Below, piece by piece: positions 14,140 through 21,991 of a stretch of DNA of 40,410 nucleotides. The notes beneath the pieces are model-generated. The model was not told the DNA's origin. It did not search any database and saw only the letters and a program-made list of their open reading frames with translations. Numbering within the stretch: the stretch's first letter is position 1; every line of letters starts with the position of its first letter. The stretch lies in the IMG/VR virus record IMGVR_UViG_3300027759_000174, positions 1-40,410 of that record, one strand, 5' to 3'. The DNA is from a virus. The translations under genes and the position numbers were made by a program.

Positions 14140-14213
14140 AACGGCTACATTTACCCTGTTAACGGCTACATTTACCCTGTTAACGGCTACATTTACCCTG
14201 TTAACGGCTACTT
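14140..14213 (+). repeat. Replication iterons: three 21-bp repeats plus a partial
   Basis: Units AACGGCTACATTTACCCTG plus TT start at 14140, 14161 and 14182, with a partial fourth at 14203. The 21-bp period is two helical turns, as in Rep_3 plasmid origins. The array is 57 bases upstream of the Rep start, so it is the probable origin and also an autoregulation site. Confidence 0.88.
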
Positions 14214-14269
14214 TACAAACAATGTAACTTTATCTATCTTCATCCCATAAACCTTGTTAAAAAATTTGT

Positions 14270-15250
14270 ATGTCTAAGACAGTTGATCAAGATGGATTTG
14301 TGGTAAAAAGCAACCATTTAGTCGAAGCACGATATCGTTTAAGCCTTCAAGAATCGCATGTAATTTTGTGGTTGTTGACGCAGATCAGGCCTGATGATGA
14401 AGATTTTAAAATACATGAATTAAAAATATCTGAATTTGCTAAAATGGCTGGTCTTGAAGTTGACAGCCAATACAAGGAATTACGCAAGGTTACATTGCAT
14501 TTAATGAAACGAATTCTCGAAATCAAAGAAATCAACTTGAAAAATAAAAAAACAACTCTTCAGGTTGCTTGGCTTAGTTCAGCAGAGTATCATCATGGTG
14601 AAGGCTATGTTTCCTTGTGCTTCGATCCCAAATTAAAACCATACTTATTACAACTAAAAACCCAGTTTACCAAGATTGGGATTTCAGACGCGATGGGGTT
14701 TGACAGCGTACATGCGTTAAGAATACATGAGCTTTTGGTGCAGTATGAGTCGATTGGTCATCGCACAATGTCTGTTGCTGAGATACGAGATTATTGCGGA
14801 ATTGAGAAGGATGAATACACGGAATATAAGAACCTAAAATCACGAGTAATCAACCGCGCCAAGACTGAGATCAACGCTAAAACGGACTATGACGTTGACT
14901 TTACGGAAATCAAAAAATCCAGAAAGGTTGACAAAATCAACTGGACGATTGGTAAGAAAAAATCAGAAGAAGTTGTAACTAAACCTAAGACAAAGAAGCA
15001 ACCTGGCTTAGTACCAATAGCATATGAGTCGTGTGTGGTGCCAGAGATTGTGGTATTTTGTAAGGCAAACGAGACTGTATTGGAGCGTGATAAGATAGAT
15101 TACTTACTCAATGTTAATGATTTCAATCTAAACAACGAAAGATTACAGCTTGGTTTCACCTGTGATTTTTTCCGTAACAGGTGTGATATTGCTGCAGTGA
15201 CTGACTTACTGGTGGTATTTTTCGAAACTAAACGTGTGGATTATGTATAG
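14270..15250 (+). CDS. Rep_3 family plasmid replication initiator
   Basis: A 326-residue initiator of the RepB/RepE (Rep_3) type with two winged helices. The first spans about 14-125 (KSNHLVEARYRLSLQESHVI, then LKISEFAKMAGL, then KRILEIKEI). The second spans about 150-235 (ALRIHELLVQYESIGHRTMS, EIRDYCGI, EYKNLKSRVINRAKTEINAK, DFTEIKKSRKVDKINWTI). The C-terminal 90 residues are less conserved. It would bind the iterons just upstream and open the origin. Its presence with a full virion module marks the element as a phage-plasmid. No strong Shine-Dalgarno is visible, as is common for autoregulated rep genes. Confidence 0.9.
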   Translation: MSKTVDQDGFVVKSNHLVEARYRLSLQESHVILWLLTQIRPDDEDFKIHELKISEFAKMAGLEVDSQYKELRKVTLHLMKRILEIKEINLKNKKTTLQVAWLSSAEYHHGEGYVSLCFDPKLKPYLLQLKTQFTKIGISDAMGFDSVHALRIHELLVQYESIGHRTMSVAEIRDYCGIEKDEYTEYKNLKSRVINRAKTEINAKTDYDVDFTEIKKSRKVDKINWTIGKKKSEEVVTKPKTKKQPGLVPIAYESCVVPEIVVFCKANETVLERDKIDYLLNVNDFNLNNERLQLGFTCDFFRNRCDIAAVTDLLVVFFETKRVDYV

Positions 15251-15267
15251 TTTTTTTAAATCTGGGA

Positions 15268-15296
15268 TTGACAAGAAGCTAAAAATTTCTTATCTT
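15268..15296 (+). promoter_or_regulatory. Strong sigma-70 promoter of a candidate sRNA
   Basis: TTGACA (15268-15273), a 17-base spacer and TATCTT (15291-15296). No coding frame starts in the 70 bases before the terminator, so it seems to drive a short RNA. Confidence 0.7.
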
Positions 15297-15302
15297 AATC
15301 AC

Positions 15303-15366
15303 AGAGTTTGTGCGACTCAATGTTTTAAGGGGATTTTCTTAAGTGAAAGTCCCTTTAATCTTTTTT
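15303..15366 (+). ncRNA. Candidate small RNA, about 64 nt
   Basis: This segment runs from the expected start point of the promoter at 15268-15296 to the T run of the terminator at 15327-15366. It has no open frame of note. It lies directly downstream of the Rep gene, so control of replication or of lysis genes is possible. The support is only promoter plus terminator geometry. Confidence 0.5.
15327..15366 (+). terminator. Intrinsic terminator of rep/sRNA
   Basis: AAGGG, a bulged G, and ATTTTC pair with GAAAGTCCCTT across the loop TTAAGT, and TAATCTTTTTT follows. The stem is 11 bp with one bulge and one G-T pair. It could end both Rep and sRNA transcripts. Confidence 0.7.
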
Positions 15367-15488
15367 AGATATAGTCTTCACAACAGATTTTTGCAATAGC
15401 ACAGCCAAAATTTGCAAAAATATATGATTTTTCACTGTTGAAAATTAAATAGAAAAGTTTTACTCATATTTCTAATGGAATAAGATTT

Positions 15489-15719
15489 ATGGATTTAACC
15501 ATTATGGCTTTTCAAAAACAACACCATAAGAATTCAAAAAAACGTCCAAAACTCGACCCTTTCAGAATCAAAATATCTTTTTCAATAGCGTTTGCGGTGC
15601 TTATAGCCTGTTGTGCATTTGAAAATGCAAACGATCTTTCTAAAGTCAGTCGACAAACTTTCTTTAAAAAGAGATCTACTAGCCGTAGCCACGCTTCAAC
15701 CAACCCCTTAAGAAGATAG
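15489..15719 (+). CDS. Possible small membrane protein
   Basis: A 76-residue frame with a basic N-terminus, one predicted membrane helix (ISFSIAFAVLIACCAF, about 33-48) and a basic tail. A second ATG lies five codons in (15504). It overlaps the end of the convergent lysin gene by 41 bp and has no good ribosome binding site. A holin or pinholin next to the lysin would make sense, but evidence is thin. Confidence 0.35.
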   Translation: MDLTIMAFQKQHHKNSKKRPKLDPFRIKISFSIAFAVLIACCAFENANDLSKVSRQTFFKKRSTSRSHASTNPLRR

Positions 15720-16257
15720 AATCTTTTGGATGAATAGTTGAAAGCGTTCGGTAATAGCCAGCGGCTTCGGACTTTAGAGCAGCCAGTAGGTCTGTGGGAT
15801 CAGCTTGATTGATTGCCGTGATGTTTTGGGCGTCAAGGATGCCGTTTTCGATGACTGTTACACCAGTAGATTTTAGTGCGCGTTGTAGCAATCGATTAGC
15901 CCATTTAGCACCAACGTTAACGCTGAGATCGAACACTTTTGCGGCCAAATGAACCTCTTGAATTTTTTCGTAGAGGTTGGCCTCCCAAAAATCACGTTTG
16001 TAGATTTCTTTCGCTTGGTCAATGGTAAGATTTTTGATGTCAAGATGTGGATAGCTTGCTTGGCTAATGCCGAACTTAGTAATGCCACCTGAATCATATT
16101 GGTTGACACTCAAACCACCTTCGTTTGCTAGCACGATACTAACGGCATATTCAAATTTTTGAGCATTGTTTTCTGGTGGTGTTGCCGTATTTTGATCTGA
16201 CAGATTTTTGCAACCTGCACAAAAAACAGACAAAAAAACAACAAATAATTTTTTCAT
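15679..16257 (-). CDS. GH108-type peptidoglycan hydrolase, predicted lipoprotein (endolysin)
   Basis: A 192-residue lysozyme-like enzyme of glycoside hydrolase family 108. The family signature is clear: E46 in LANEGGLS is the catalytic glutamate, followed by YDSGGITKFGIS and, downstream, AKEIYKRDFWEA. The C-terminal half fits the peptidoglycan-binding helical part (KVFDLSVNVGAKWANRLLQR). Unusually, the N-terminus is a signal peptide ending in a lipobox-like F-C-A-G-C (C16), so the enzyme may be exported and anchored rather than released through a holin. It could serve in lysis or in cell-wall remodelling during DNA entry. The start codon overlaps a 16-bp tandem repeat. Confidence 0.85.
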   Translation of the reverse strand: MKKLFVVFLSVFCAGCKNLSDQNTATPPENNAQKFEYAVSIVLANEGGLSVNQYDSGGITKFGISQASYPHLDIKNLTIDQAKEIYKRDFWEANLYEKIQEVHLAAKVFDLSVNVGAKWANRLLQRALKSTGVTVIENGILDAQNITAINQADPTDLLAALKSEAAGYYRTLSTIHPKDSIFLRGWLKRGYG

Positions 16258-16302
16258 GACTACATAACTACATGACTACATGTAATCATGACTACATAAA
16301 TA
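16255..16302 (+). repeat. 16-bp tandem repeat at the lysin start
   Basis: Three units beginning CATGACTACAT at 16255, 16271 and 16287. The first overlaps the start codon of the lysin gene, so the array forms its 5' leader and may bind a regulator or reflect slippage. Confidence 0.7.
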
Positions 16303-16349
16303 GATGAACACAGCCATGCAAAAAAGTAGGAAAAATTGATTGCTAGACA

Positions 16350-16556
16350 TCATTTAGACCAGGTTCTCTTGATAGTATATTCTTTTTTGTAGGTGTAATC
16401 GGGTGGAAAAACACACGGTGCCCATGGTGATGGATTGCACCCGTATTCTACACCGGTTTCAGTTTCTTCAAAAATTTGAAGATTTTCTTTTCCTTCGCAA
16501 GTATGCATTATGGGTTCATCCTTACGTTCACAGTTGCATGCACAGTCTTTTTTCAT
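16350..16556 (-). CDS. Small Cys-rich protein coupled to membrane protein
   Basis: A 68-residue protein beginning MKKDCACNCERKDEPIMHTC with seven cysteines, which suggests metal binding or disulfide bonds. There is no signal peptide. The ATG overlaps the stop of the large membrane protein gene (ATGA), so the two are co-translated and perhaps act together. Not recognised as a known family. Confidence 0.55.
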   Translation of the reverse strand: MKKDCACNCERKDEPIMHTCEGKENLQIFEETETGVEYGCNPSPWAPCVFPPDYTYKKEYTIKRTWSK

Positions 16557-17743
16557 ATCAAATTTTCTTTCAAATAATTGCGTTTACACCAATCAGTATT
16601 TTTAAAATATGGAATTCTTTTTAGAATATTTTTGATAGTTTTTCTACTTTTTGCGGCCTCTTCTAAAACTGGAAAAATAGAAGCAAAAACGATCAAAGCT
16701 TGCCTGTCTGATGGATACCAGTCTTTGAGTGCAGCATCTGTTAGCACCATGAATGGTATGCTTTTCGCTATACCGAATGGAATGCAAAGAATGTCAAGGC
16801 ATTCAAAATTCCTTGCATGGTATAAATTTAGAGAAGTCGCTGACCCAAAAGATACGGCTGTCAAAATGCTTTTCGCAATTTCAACATACAGTGATGAATT
16901 TACACTATCATAGGTTTCTTGCCATAGCATGTAGAAAGCCGGAATAGATGGAACTGAAAAAATCAAAACAGGACAAAAAAATGCAGTAAACCACAACTCT
17001 TCAAATTGTTCATTCAGAACAGATGCCGGCAAGTCTATTGCTGTTTCATTCTTTTCAACAATATGTTTCCAGACCATGTTTATTTCAGGCGTTGTTAGCG
17101 CATCAATCCTTTTTCCAATAAGCCCATAGCGCGAATTCTTGTTAAATTCGCGATAATAGTCATTGCCCAAATTTAGCAAGCTTAGGTATTTGTCAAGGAC
17201 AAGGGGCAGCGCAAGCGTAGCGCAAAATGTGTAGTATTCGTCCCAGCCTGTATTTTTAGCGGCTTTGTGGTGATCATTTTCAACTGAAAACAGGTAGTAT
17301 GCCGGCAATATTGACGATATGGCGGCGGTTGCTTTCCATTTTAGGTCAGTTTCGTCTTCTTTTTTTTCCAAAAAATTCATTAAACAATCAGTGCCGTAAA
17401 CAACACCTGTAGCGATCATGGCCAAGGTAAGGTTGTAATTTACATCTGGGGTGTTTTTTGCAACGTACTGTAAAAATACAGGGATCATGCCATTTGCAAC
17501 AGCACCAGCAAAAACTAAACCACCGCAGAATCGAGTCCAGTAGCGGCATCTGGTTTCAGGTTCGCGCACATGTGTAGTTTCCATGGCACTCGATAAATAG
17601 GCAAAGTGTCCATGCCAATATTCCTTTAAAGACATGTTTACGAGGTTGTTTTGATTGAAATCTATTTGTTCCGAAATTTCTTGTGAATGCGTTGGCGCGT
17701 TTAAAGCTATACAAAAAAATAAAGCAAAGATATGTTTAATCAT
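16553..17743 (-). CDS. Unknown polytopic membrane protein
   Basis: This 396-residue protein has a signal-like N-terminus (MIKHIFALFFCIALNAPTHS) and several hydrophobic segments (FCGGLVFAGAVANGMIPVFL, LALPLVLDKYLSLL, WFTAFFCPVLIFSVPSIPAF, AIVS-like stretches near the C-terminus). I do not recognise a family. It is transcribed away from the late operon and is coupled to the small Cys-rich gene. An accessory host-envelope function is likely from its position outside the virion module. A role in lysis or superinfection exclusion is only a guess. Confidence 0.65.
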   Translation of the reverse strand: MIKHIFALFFCIALNAPTHSQEISEQIDFNQNNLVNMSLKEYWHGHFAYLSSAMETTHVREPETRCRYWTRFCGGLVFAGAVANGMIPVFLQYVAKNTPDVNYNLTLAMIATGVVYGTDCLMNFLEKKEDETDLKWKATAAISSILPAYYLFSVENDHHKAAKNTGWDEYYTFCATLALPLVLDKYLSLLNLGNDYYREFNKNSRYGLIGKRIDALTTPEINMVWKHIVEKNETAIDLPASVLNEQFEELWFTAFFCPVLIFSVPSIPAFYMLWQETYDSVNSSLYVEIAKSILTAVSFGSATSLNLYHARNFECLDILCIPFGIAKSIPFMVLTDAALKDWYPSDRQALIVFASIFPVLEEAAKSRKTIKNILKRIPYFKNTDWCKRNYLKENLI

Positions 17744-17819
17744 TTCGTTTGATTTAAAAACCCCATTGGTGACATTATGGTGCTACTTTAATAGTTTTTT
17801 TACGAGCATTGCAAACAAA

Positions 17820-18194
17820 ATGAAAGATGCGAGCCATACAAAAGCAGAGTTGTTGGATTTCGTTCGCCGGAAAGCAATCACTGGCATGAGTTCAAATCAA
17901 ATAGCCGCTGACTACGCAAACGATTGGCATACTACATATGATTTTGCCAAGCAGCGCATGAAAGAACCGCAATATCAAGAGGCAATTGAGGCCGGCCGTC
18001 AAACCGGATTAGGCCAAATTTGGGAAAAGCTGCACGATTTAGCAATTAGCAAAAACGATCAAGGCATTTTGTTATTGCTGGCCAAAGAACAATTGAAACT
18101 ATTTGGCGGCCTTGATACCCAAGATTTGCTTGCAAAAAGCAATTTGACTAAAGACCAGCTAAAAAAAGTCCATGAGGTCATTCTTGGAAAATGA
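17820..18194 (+). CDS. Probable small terminase subunit
   Basis: A 124-residue protein. An N-terminal helix-turn-helix region (AELLDFVRRKAITGMSSNQI, then ADYANDWHTTYDFAKQRMKE) is followed by a helical oligomerisation part, as in small terminases that recognise the packaging site. It sits directly upstream of the large terminase and overlaps it by 23 bp. I chose the ATG at 17820 because the frame further upstream overlaps the divergent membrane protein gene. The family assignment rests on position plus HTH pattern. Confidence 0.7.
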   Translation: MKDASHTKAELLDFVRRKAITGMSSNQIAADYANDWHTTYDFAKQRMKEPQYQEAIEAGRQTGLGQIWEKLHDLAISKNDQGILLLLAKEQLKLFGGLDTQDLLAKSNLTKDQLKKVHEVILGK

Positions 18195-19587
18195 GCTAAG
18201 CACCAATGAAATCATGCGTGAATTTTGGTACGCTCATCGGACTTTTGCGTATTATGAGCCGCATTTAAAGCAAAAGCAGTTTCATGACTTAGGTAAAACC
18301 GCCCGTGAACGTTTGTTTTTGGCTGGTAATCGCACGGGTAAAACCTATGGTGGAGCAATTGAAGTGTGTATGCACCTCAGTGGTGTTTACCCTGAGGATT
18401 GGTCAGGTTATCGTTTTGATAAACCCATTATGGCCTGGGCAATTGGCGTATCCAATGAAACCGTGCGTTCAACCTTACAGCAGTATTATATTGGGGATCC
18501 AAAGGCAGAAAAACCAGGTGGATTAGCACCAGATATCATCGTATCAACAACAATGAGGCGGGGCTTAGCCGATGCGGTGGATACAGTGCGGGTACGCCAC
18601 AGCAGCGGTGGTCAATCAATTCTGTGCTTTAAAAGCTACCAGCAAGGCCGTGAAGCTTTACAAGGGGCGAGAGTCGATTTAATTCACTGTGATGAAGAAC
18701 CGCCAAGTAACCTATATATGGAGCTACTGATGCGCCTGATGAGTGTTGATGGGGTTTCAGATCCAGGTATGATGATGATTACGGCAACCCCATTATTGGG
18801 GATGACCAATACAATCTTACGCTTTACCAATGAAGATGACGCAAGAGAAGGCGAAGCACTAAATGGCCGCGCGTTTGTGCAAGCAGGTTGGGATGACAAC
18901 CCATATTTGAGCGAATCAGAAAAAAAACAACTGCGCTCTGGCATGTCCCCGCATGAATTGGAAGCTAGAGAACGCGGAATCCCTTCACTTGGCTCAGGCA
19001 TGGTGTATCCTGTCTCAGAATCAGCGATCACGTGCGATCCGTTTGCAATACCTGAGTTTTGGCCGCGGGTTTATGGGCTGGACTTTGGCTGGACAGCTCC
19101 GACTGCAGCACTGTTTGGGGCGCATGACCGGGACAATGACGTCATCTATTTTTATGCGGAGTATGCTTTGCCAGAACTCACACCCCAACAACATGCCACC
19201 AATCTTTTGAAACTTGGAGCAGATTGGATTCCAGGCGTTTTCGATCCTTCAGGATTGCAATCAAGTGTCAAAGACGGCGACAAATTAGCGCAAGTCTACA
19301 ACGATGTTGGCCTGATATCTCTTTACAAAGCCGATAATGCGAAAGAGGCTGGTGTTGCTAAAACTTTGACGCGGATGCAAAACGGTCAGCTAAAACTTTT
19401 TAGCTCTCTCTCACAAACTTTAAAAGAGTTGCGCATTTATGGGCGCGATGAAAATGGCATTATTCGAAAAGGTAATGACCATTTAATGGACTGTATGCGC
19501 TACACAGTCATGTCTGGCCTAGAAGTAGCGCGCCCACAGAAAATGCCTAGATATCATCAACCAAACCAGGCCGCTGGTTACATGTGA
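18172..19587 (+). CDS. terL: Terminase large subunit
   Basis: A 471-residue packaging motor. The ATPase has Walker A AGNRTGKT (about 51-58), Walker B LIHCDEEPP (about 169-177) and a coupling-type segment MMITATPLLG. The C-terminal RNase H-like nuclease shows its acidic sites in YGLDFGWTAP (about 301), PGVFDPSG and DHLMDCMRYTVMS. It fits the Terminase_6 group found with P22-like portals. It cuts concatemers and pumps DNA into the prohead. The start at 18172 lies inside the small subunit gene. Unusually, the portal gene does not follow directly; a 4.3-kb accessory block intervenes. Confidence 0.93.
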   Translation: MRSFLENELSTNEIMREFWYAHRTFAYYEPHLKQKQFHDLGKTARERLFLAGNRTGKTYGGAIEVCMHLSGVYPEDWSGYRFDKPIMAWAIGVSNETVRSTLQQYYIGDPKAEKPGGLAPDIIVSTTMRRGLADAVDTVRVRHSSGGQSILCFKSYQQGREALQGARVDLIHCDEEPPSNLYMELLMRLMSVDGVSDPGMMMITATPLLGMTNTILRFTNEDDAREGEALNGRAFVQAGWDDNPYLSESEKKQLRSGMSPHELEARERGIPSLGSGMVYPVSESAITCDPFAIPEFWPRVYGLDFGWTAPTAALFGAHDRDNDVIYFYAEYALPELTPQQHATNLLKLGADWIPGVFDPSGLQSSVKDGDKLAQVYNDVGLISLYKADNAKEAGVAKTLTRMQNGQLKLFSSLSQTLKELRIYGRDENGIIRKGNDHLMDCMRYTVMSGLEVARPQKMPRYHQPNQAAGYM

Positions 19588-19596
19588 GAGAAAAAA

Positions 19597-19791
19597 ATGG
19601 AAGCCCTAAAATCACAAGGAATCTTTAAAATAGTATTTTTGCTATTAATTGTAATATTACTCGCTGGTTGCGATCTACCGAAAATGTTTTTGGAAGAAGA
19701 AGGACGCAAAGTCATTGACGATGTGGTTGTTGAAGAAACCAAAATTACCCCAGCACCCGCGGAAAAAACAATAACAACCAAAAGCCTTTGA
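19597..19791 (+). CDS. Small lipoprotein, possible outer spanin
   Basis: This 64-residue lipoprotein has a short basic start, a hydrophobic helix and a clear lipobox LLAGC (C25). The rest is acidic then Pro/Thr-rich. Size and layout fit an outer-membrane spanin (Rz1-like) or a small surface lipoprotein. No inner-membrane Rz partner is visible beside it. It follows the large terminase by 9 bases and has a GAGAGAAAAAA leader. Confidence 0.6.
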   Translation: MEALKSQGIFKIVFLLLIVILLAGCDLPKMFLEEEGRKVIDDVVVEETKITPAPAEKTITTKSL

Positions 19792-19798
19792 GTTTTCT

Positions 19799-20929
19799 AT
19801 GCCATTGGTACCAGAATTTTATGACGGATCGGCATGGAAAACATTAAATTCTTCTAATGCCTCAGTATCATCTGTTGGCATCACAGCCGGGACGGGTATA
19901 AACGTTAGTGGGTCACCTATCACGACCAGTGGCACAATATCTTTGACTTTGGGCAATATTCCTATTACAGCACTTTCTGGGTATCCTTCAGATTCGGTAA
20001 AGCTGCTGCAGGGTAACGGCGTTTGGGCGCAGCCAATTTTAAATAATATTGCATCGCCTACCTATGGTTCAACCTACGTTTTCAATGGGGCTAATCTTTC
20101 TAGTGTGCAGAGTTTGGACTGTCTCCGCTTAGTCGTAGGCGATGCTAGCGTGTTCCCGTTTTTCGCATTTCTCCCAACGCTTCAGGTTAATAATGGCTAC
20201 GTTTTTTTAAACAGCACCCAAACAACGGTGAGCGGGTTTTCATATTATAAATATCAATTTGATTCGTGGGCGGCGGGTTACTGGGCAGGCGGGGGCTTGG
20301 CACTTTCAATGAAATGTGTGGGATCAATTGCGGCGGTTGAATTCGAGGCCACCTCTTCCATTAAAAAAAAATATATCTTAGAAAATTTAAACGCATTTTC
20401 CAGTGATCTAAAGAAAAAATTCGATTCTATTGATTTCGTCAAATATGCGTGGAAAGACCCAATGAAAGAAGGTGAAGGCCAGTTTTTTGGGTATATCGCG
20501 GAAAATGTGGCCGAACAATTTCCAGAATTAGTTGATATGAGCCACCTTGAGTTTGCTCCAAATATTTTTCAAATGGGAATTGCAAAGAAAACAAGCAAAA
20601 ATGTCCACAAAATCTCTTGCAAAAACAGTTTTAATGCAAAAACTGGTGACAAAATACAGTTTTTTGTTGAAACAGAAAACCACAAAAAAACTTTTGAGGG
20701 AGTTGTTTGTGAAAAAATTGATGATTTTGAAATGGCCGTAGAATTCAACGAAAAATCACCACCAGACGGTGAAATTTTTGTGTACGGCGTTTTTGAGGAA
20801 GTGCCGTTAGTTTCAAAAACACGTTTCCATGACATGGTTTCAAGTCGTGTTAGAATTTTAATTGATGATTTTAAAATTTTAGCTGAAAAGGTAAATTTTT
20901 TAGAACTAAAAATTAAAAACATGATATAA
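19799..20929 (+). CDS. Tail fibre/appendage with S74 intramolecular chaperone
   Basis: A 376-residue fibre. The N-terminus has low-complexity fibre sequence (VSSVGITAGTGINVSGSPIT). From about 184 it matches a Peptidase_S74 autoprocessing chaperone: TSSIKKKYILENL supplies the Ser and Lys expected for self-cleavage, then KYAWKDPMKEGEGQFFGYIA, ENVAEQFPELVDM and APNIFQMGI. A beta-rich insert precedes the final helix (RVRILIDDFKILAEKVNFLE). Such domains trimerise fibres and are then cut off. It is the only fibre in this block on the late-gene strand. It starts with a short N-terminus (FYDGSAWKTL), so it may be a C-terminal module of a larger recombining fibre. Confidence 0.8.
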   Translation: MPLVPEFYDGSAWKTLNSSNASVSSVGITAGTGINVSGSPITTSGTISLTLGNIPITALSGYPSDSVKLLQGNGVWAQPILNNIASPTYGSTYVFNGANLSSVQSLDCLRLVVGDASVFPFFAFLPTLQVNNGYVFLNSTQTTVSGFSYYKYQFDSWAAGYWAGGGLALSMKCVGSIAAVEFEATSSIKKKYILENLNAFSSDLKKKFDSIDFVKYAWKDPMKEGEGQFFGYIAENVAEQFPELVDMSHLEFAPNIFQMGIAKKTSKNVHKISCKNSFNAKTGDKIQFFVETENHKKTFEGVVCEKIDDFEMAVEFNEKSPPDGEIFVYGVFEEVPLVSKTRFHDMVSSRVRILIDDFKILAEKVNFLELKIKNMI

Positions 20930-20957
20930 TTTTAAAAACTTAGCTTTCAAGAAAACA

Positions 20958-21188
20958 ATGGATTCAAATTTAATAGCAGCTGTAACGCCTAATCTGATTG
21001 GTCTAGAAGCGATAGCGACCATGCAATCTGATATGCAATGGATCAATCAGTACGGCATGGCTTTGTTCAACTTTAGCGGAAGCGATACGGATCCAACATA
21101 TGTAATGTTATTGAAAAATACAGTAGAAGCCTTGACGGCCTTAACTGTTGCAGTCAAAGCTTGCCAAGAGCAGCTACCTAAAAGTTAA
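20958..21188 (+). CDS. Unknown 76-aa protein after fibre
   Basis: This small helical protein starts MDSNLIAAVTPNLIGLEAIA, followed by MQSDMQWINQYGMALFNFSG and an alanine-rich C-terminal helix. It follows the S74 fibre by 28 bases and ends over the terminal bases of the convergent fibre-like gene. It could be a fibre chaperone or attachment factor, from position only. I see no match to R-body (Reb) proteins despite the alanine content. Confidence 0.5.
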   Translation: MDSNLIAAVTPNLIGLEAIATMQSDMQWINQYGMALFNFSGSDTDPTYVMLLKNTVEALTALTVAVKACQEQLPKS

Positions 21189-21991
21189 TCGGTATTTAGT
21201 CGCAACAGGCCTTCGGCGGGACTGGGGCGTGCTGCTGTGTTACCAGCGGGTATGGTCACGGCATTTCCTGTAAAAACAGGATTCGGCGCAAAAGTAGTGG
21301 CAACAGACCCGCTAATATTGTGAGAACCAGTGATATCTCCGCTCAACGTAACAGTCAAGCCATCGATACGTGTATTAGCGTTGTTCGCCGTCAGCTGAGC
21401 TGCCGTCCCCAGGGCTGCTGCTGCAGCAATGGATATGCTTATTTCAGCCCCGGGTGTTAGCGTGAACGGCAACATCTGAGCTGTGAAATATGCCGTTGAT
21501 GCTACTGCTGCCGCGGCTATCGCCGAAGTTTCCGCAGCGGCTATCGCAACTGAAACAGTGGTAGGCGTGCAGTAATCCGAATCTGCTATAGCAATGTTAA
21601 TCATGCCTGTAGAAGGCGCGCTTTTTAAAATGCCGCCGTCCAAATCTGACAAAGCCTGTGAATTTGGAAGAGCTAAGTCGGGCTGCTGCAATATATACTT
21701 TGATGTGTTCGGCGCGAAATTTCCTGGCAAAACAGTAGTTAAATTTCCAGAACTATTGTAAAGCAATCCGTTTGCTAAGTTGCTGAGTGCTTGGGCATTG
21801 GGAGCTTGAGAATTCGGCTGACCCAATATGAAGTCAGATTGAAAAAAAGTTTTTAAGTCTAAGCGAATGTCTGTCAAAATTGGTGACGGCGTTGCTACAC
21901 CTTGCCCATTACCAAACAGCACGTAGTTTTGATTGCAAAATATTCTGCCAGTTACTGGCGATAGAACAATATCTGCTGGTGCAAATTTCAT
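21185..21991 (-). CDS. Fibre-like protein translationally coupled to patatin
   Basis: A 268-residue fibre-like protein with typical phage appendage repeats (ALSNLANGLLYNSSG, ALSDLDGGILKSAPSTGMIN) and a helical alanine-rich zone (AIAAAETSAIAAAAVAS), then DGLTVTLSGDITGS. It ends abruptly at AARPSPAEGLLRLNTD, a sequence that in many fibres is followed by a further C-terminal domain, so it may be truncated. I chose the ATG at 21991 because it overlaps the patatin stop (ATGA); a longer frame runs into the patatin gene. The coupling suggests that lipase and fibre work together. Confidence 0.7.
   Translation of the reverse strand: MKFAPADIVLSPVTGRIFCNQNYVLFGNGQGVATPSPILTDIRLDLKTFFQSDFILGQPNSQAPNAQALSNLANGLLYNSSGNLTTVLPGNFAPNTSKYILQQPDLALPNSQALSDLDGGILKSAPSTGMINIAIADSDYCTPTTVSVAIAAAETSAIAAAAVASTAYFTAQMLPFTLTPGAEISISIAAAAALGTAAQLTANNANTRIDGLTVTLSGDITGSHNISGSVATTFAPNPVFTGNAVTIPAGNTAARPSPAEGLLRLNTD

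Noticed and set aside
16578-16913. Plus-strand frames opposite the large membrane protein gene
   Set aside because: They overlap a coupled minus-strand pair with better start context and have no ribosome binding sites.
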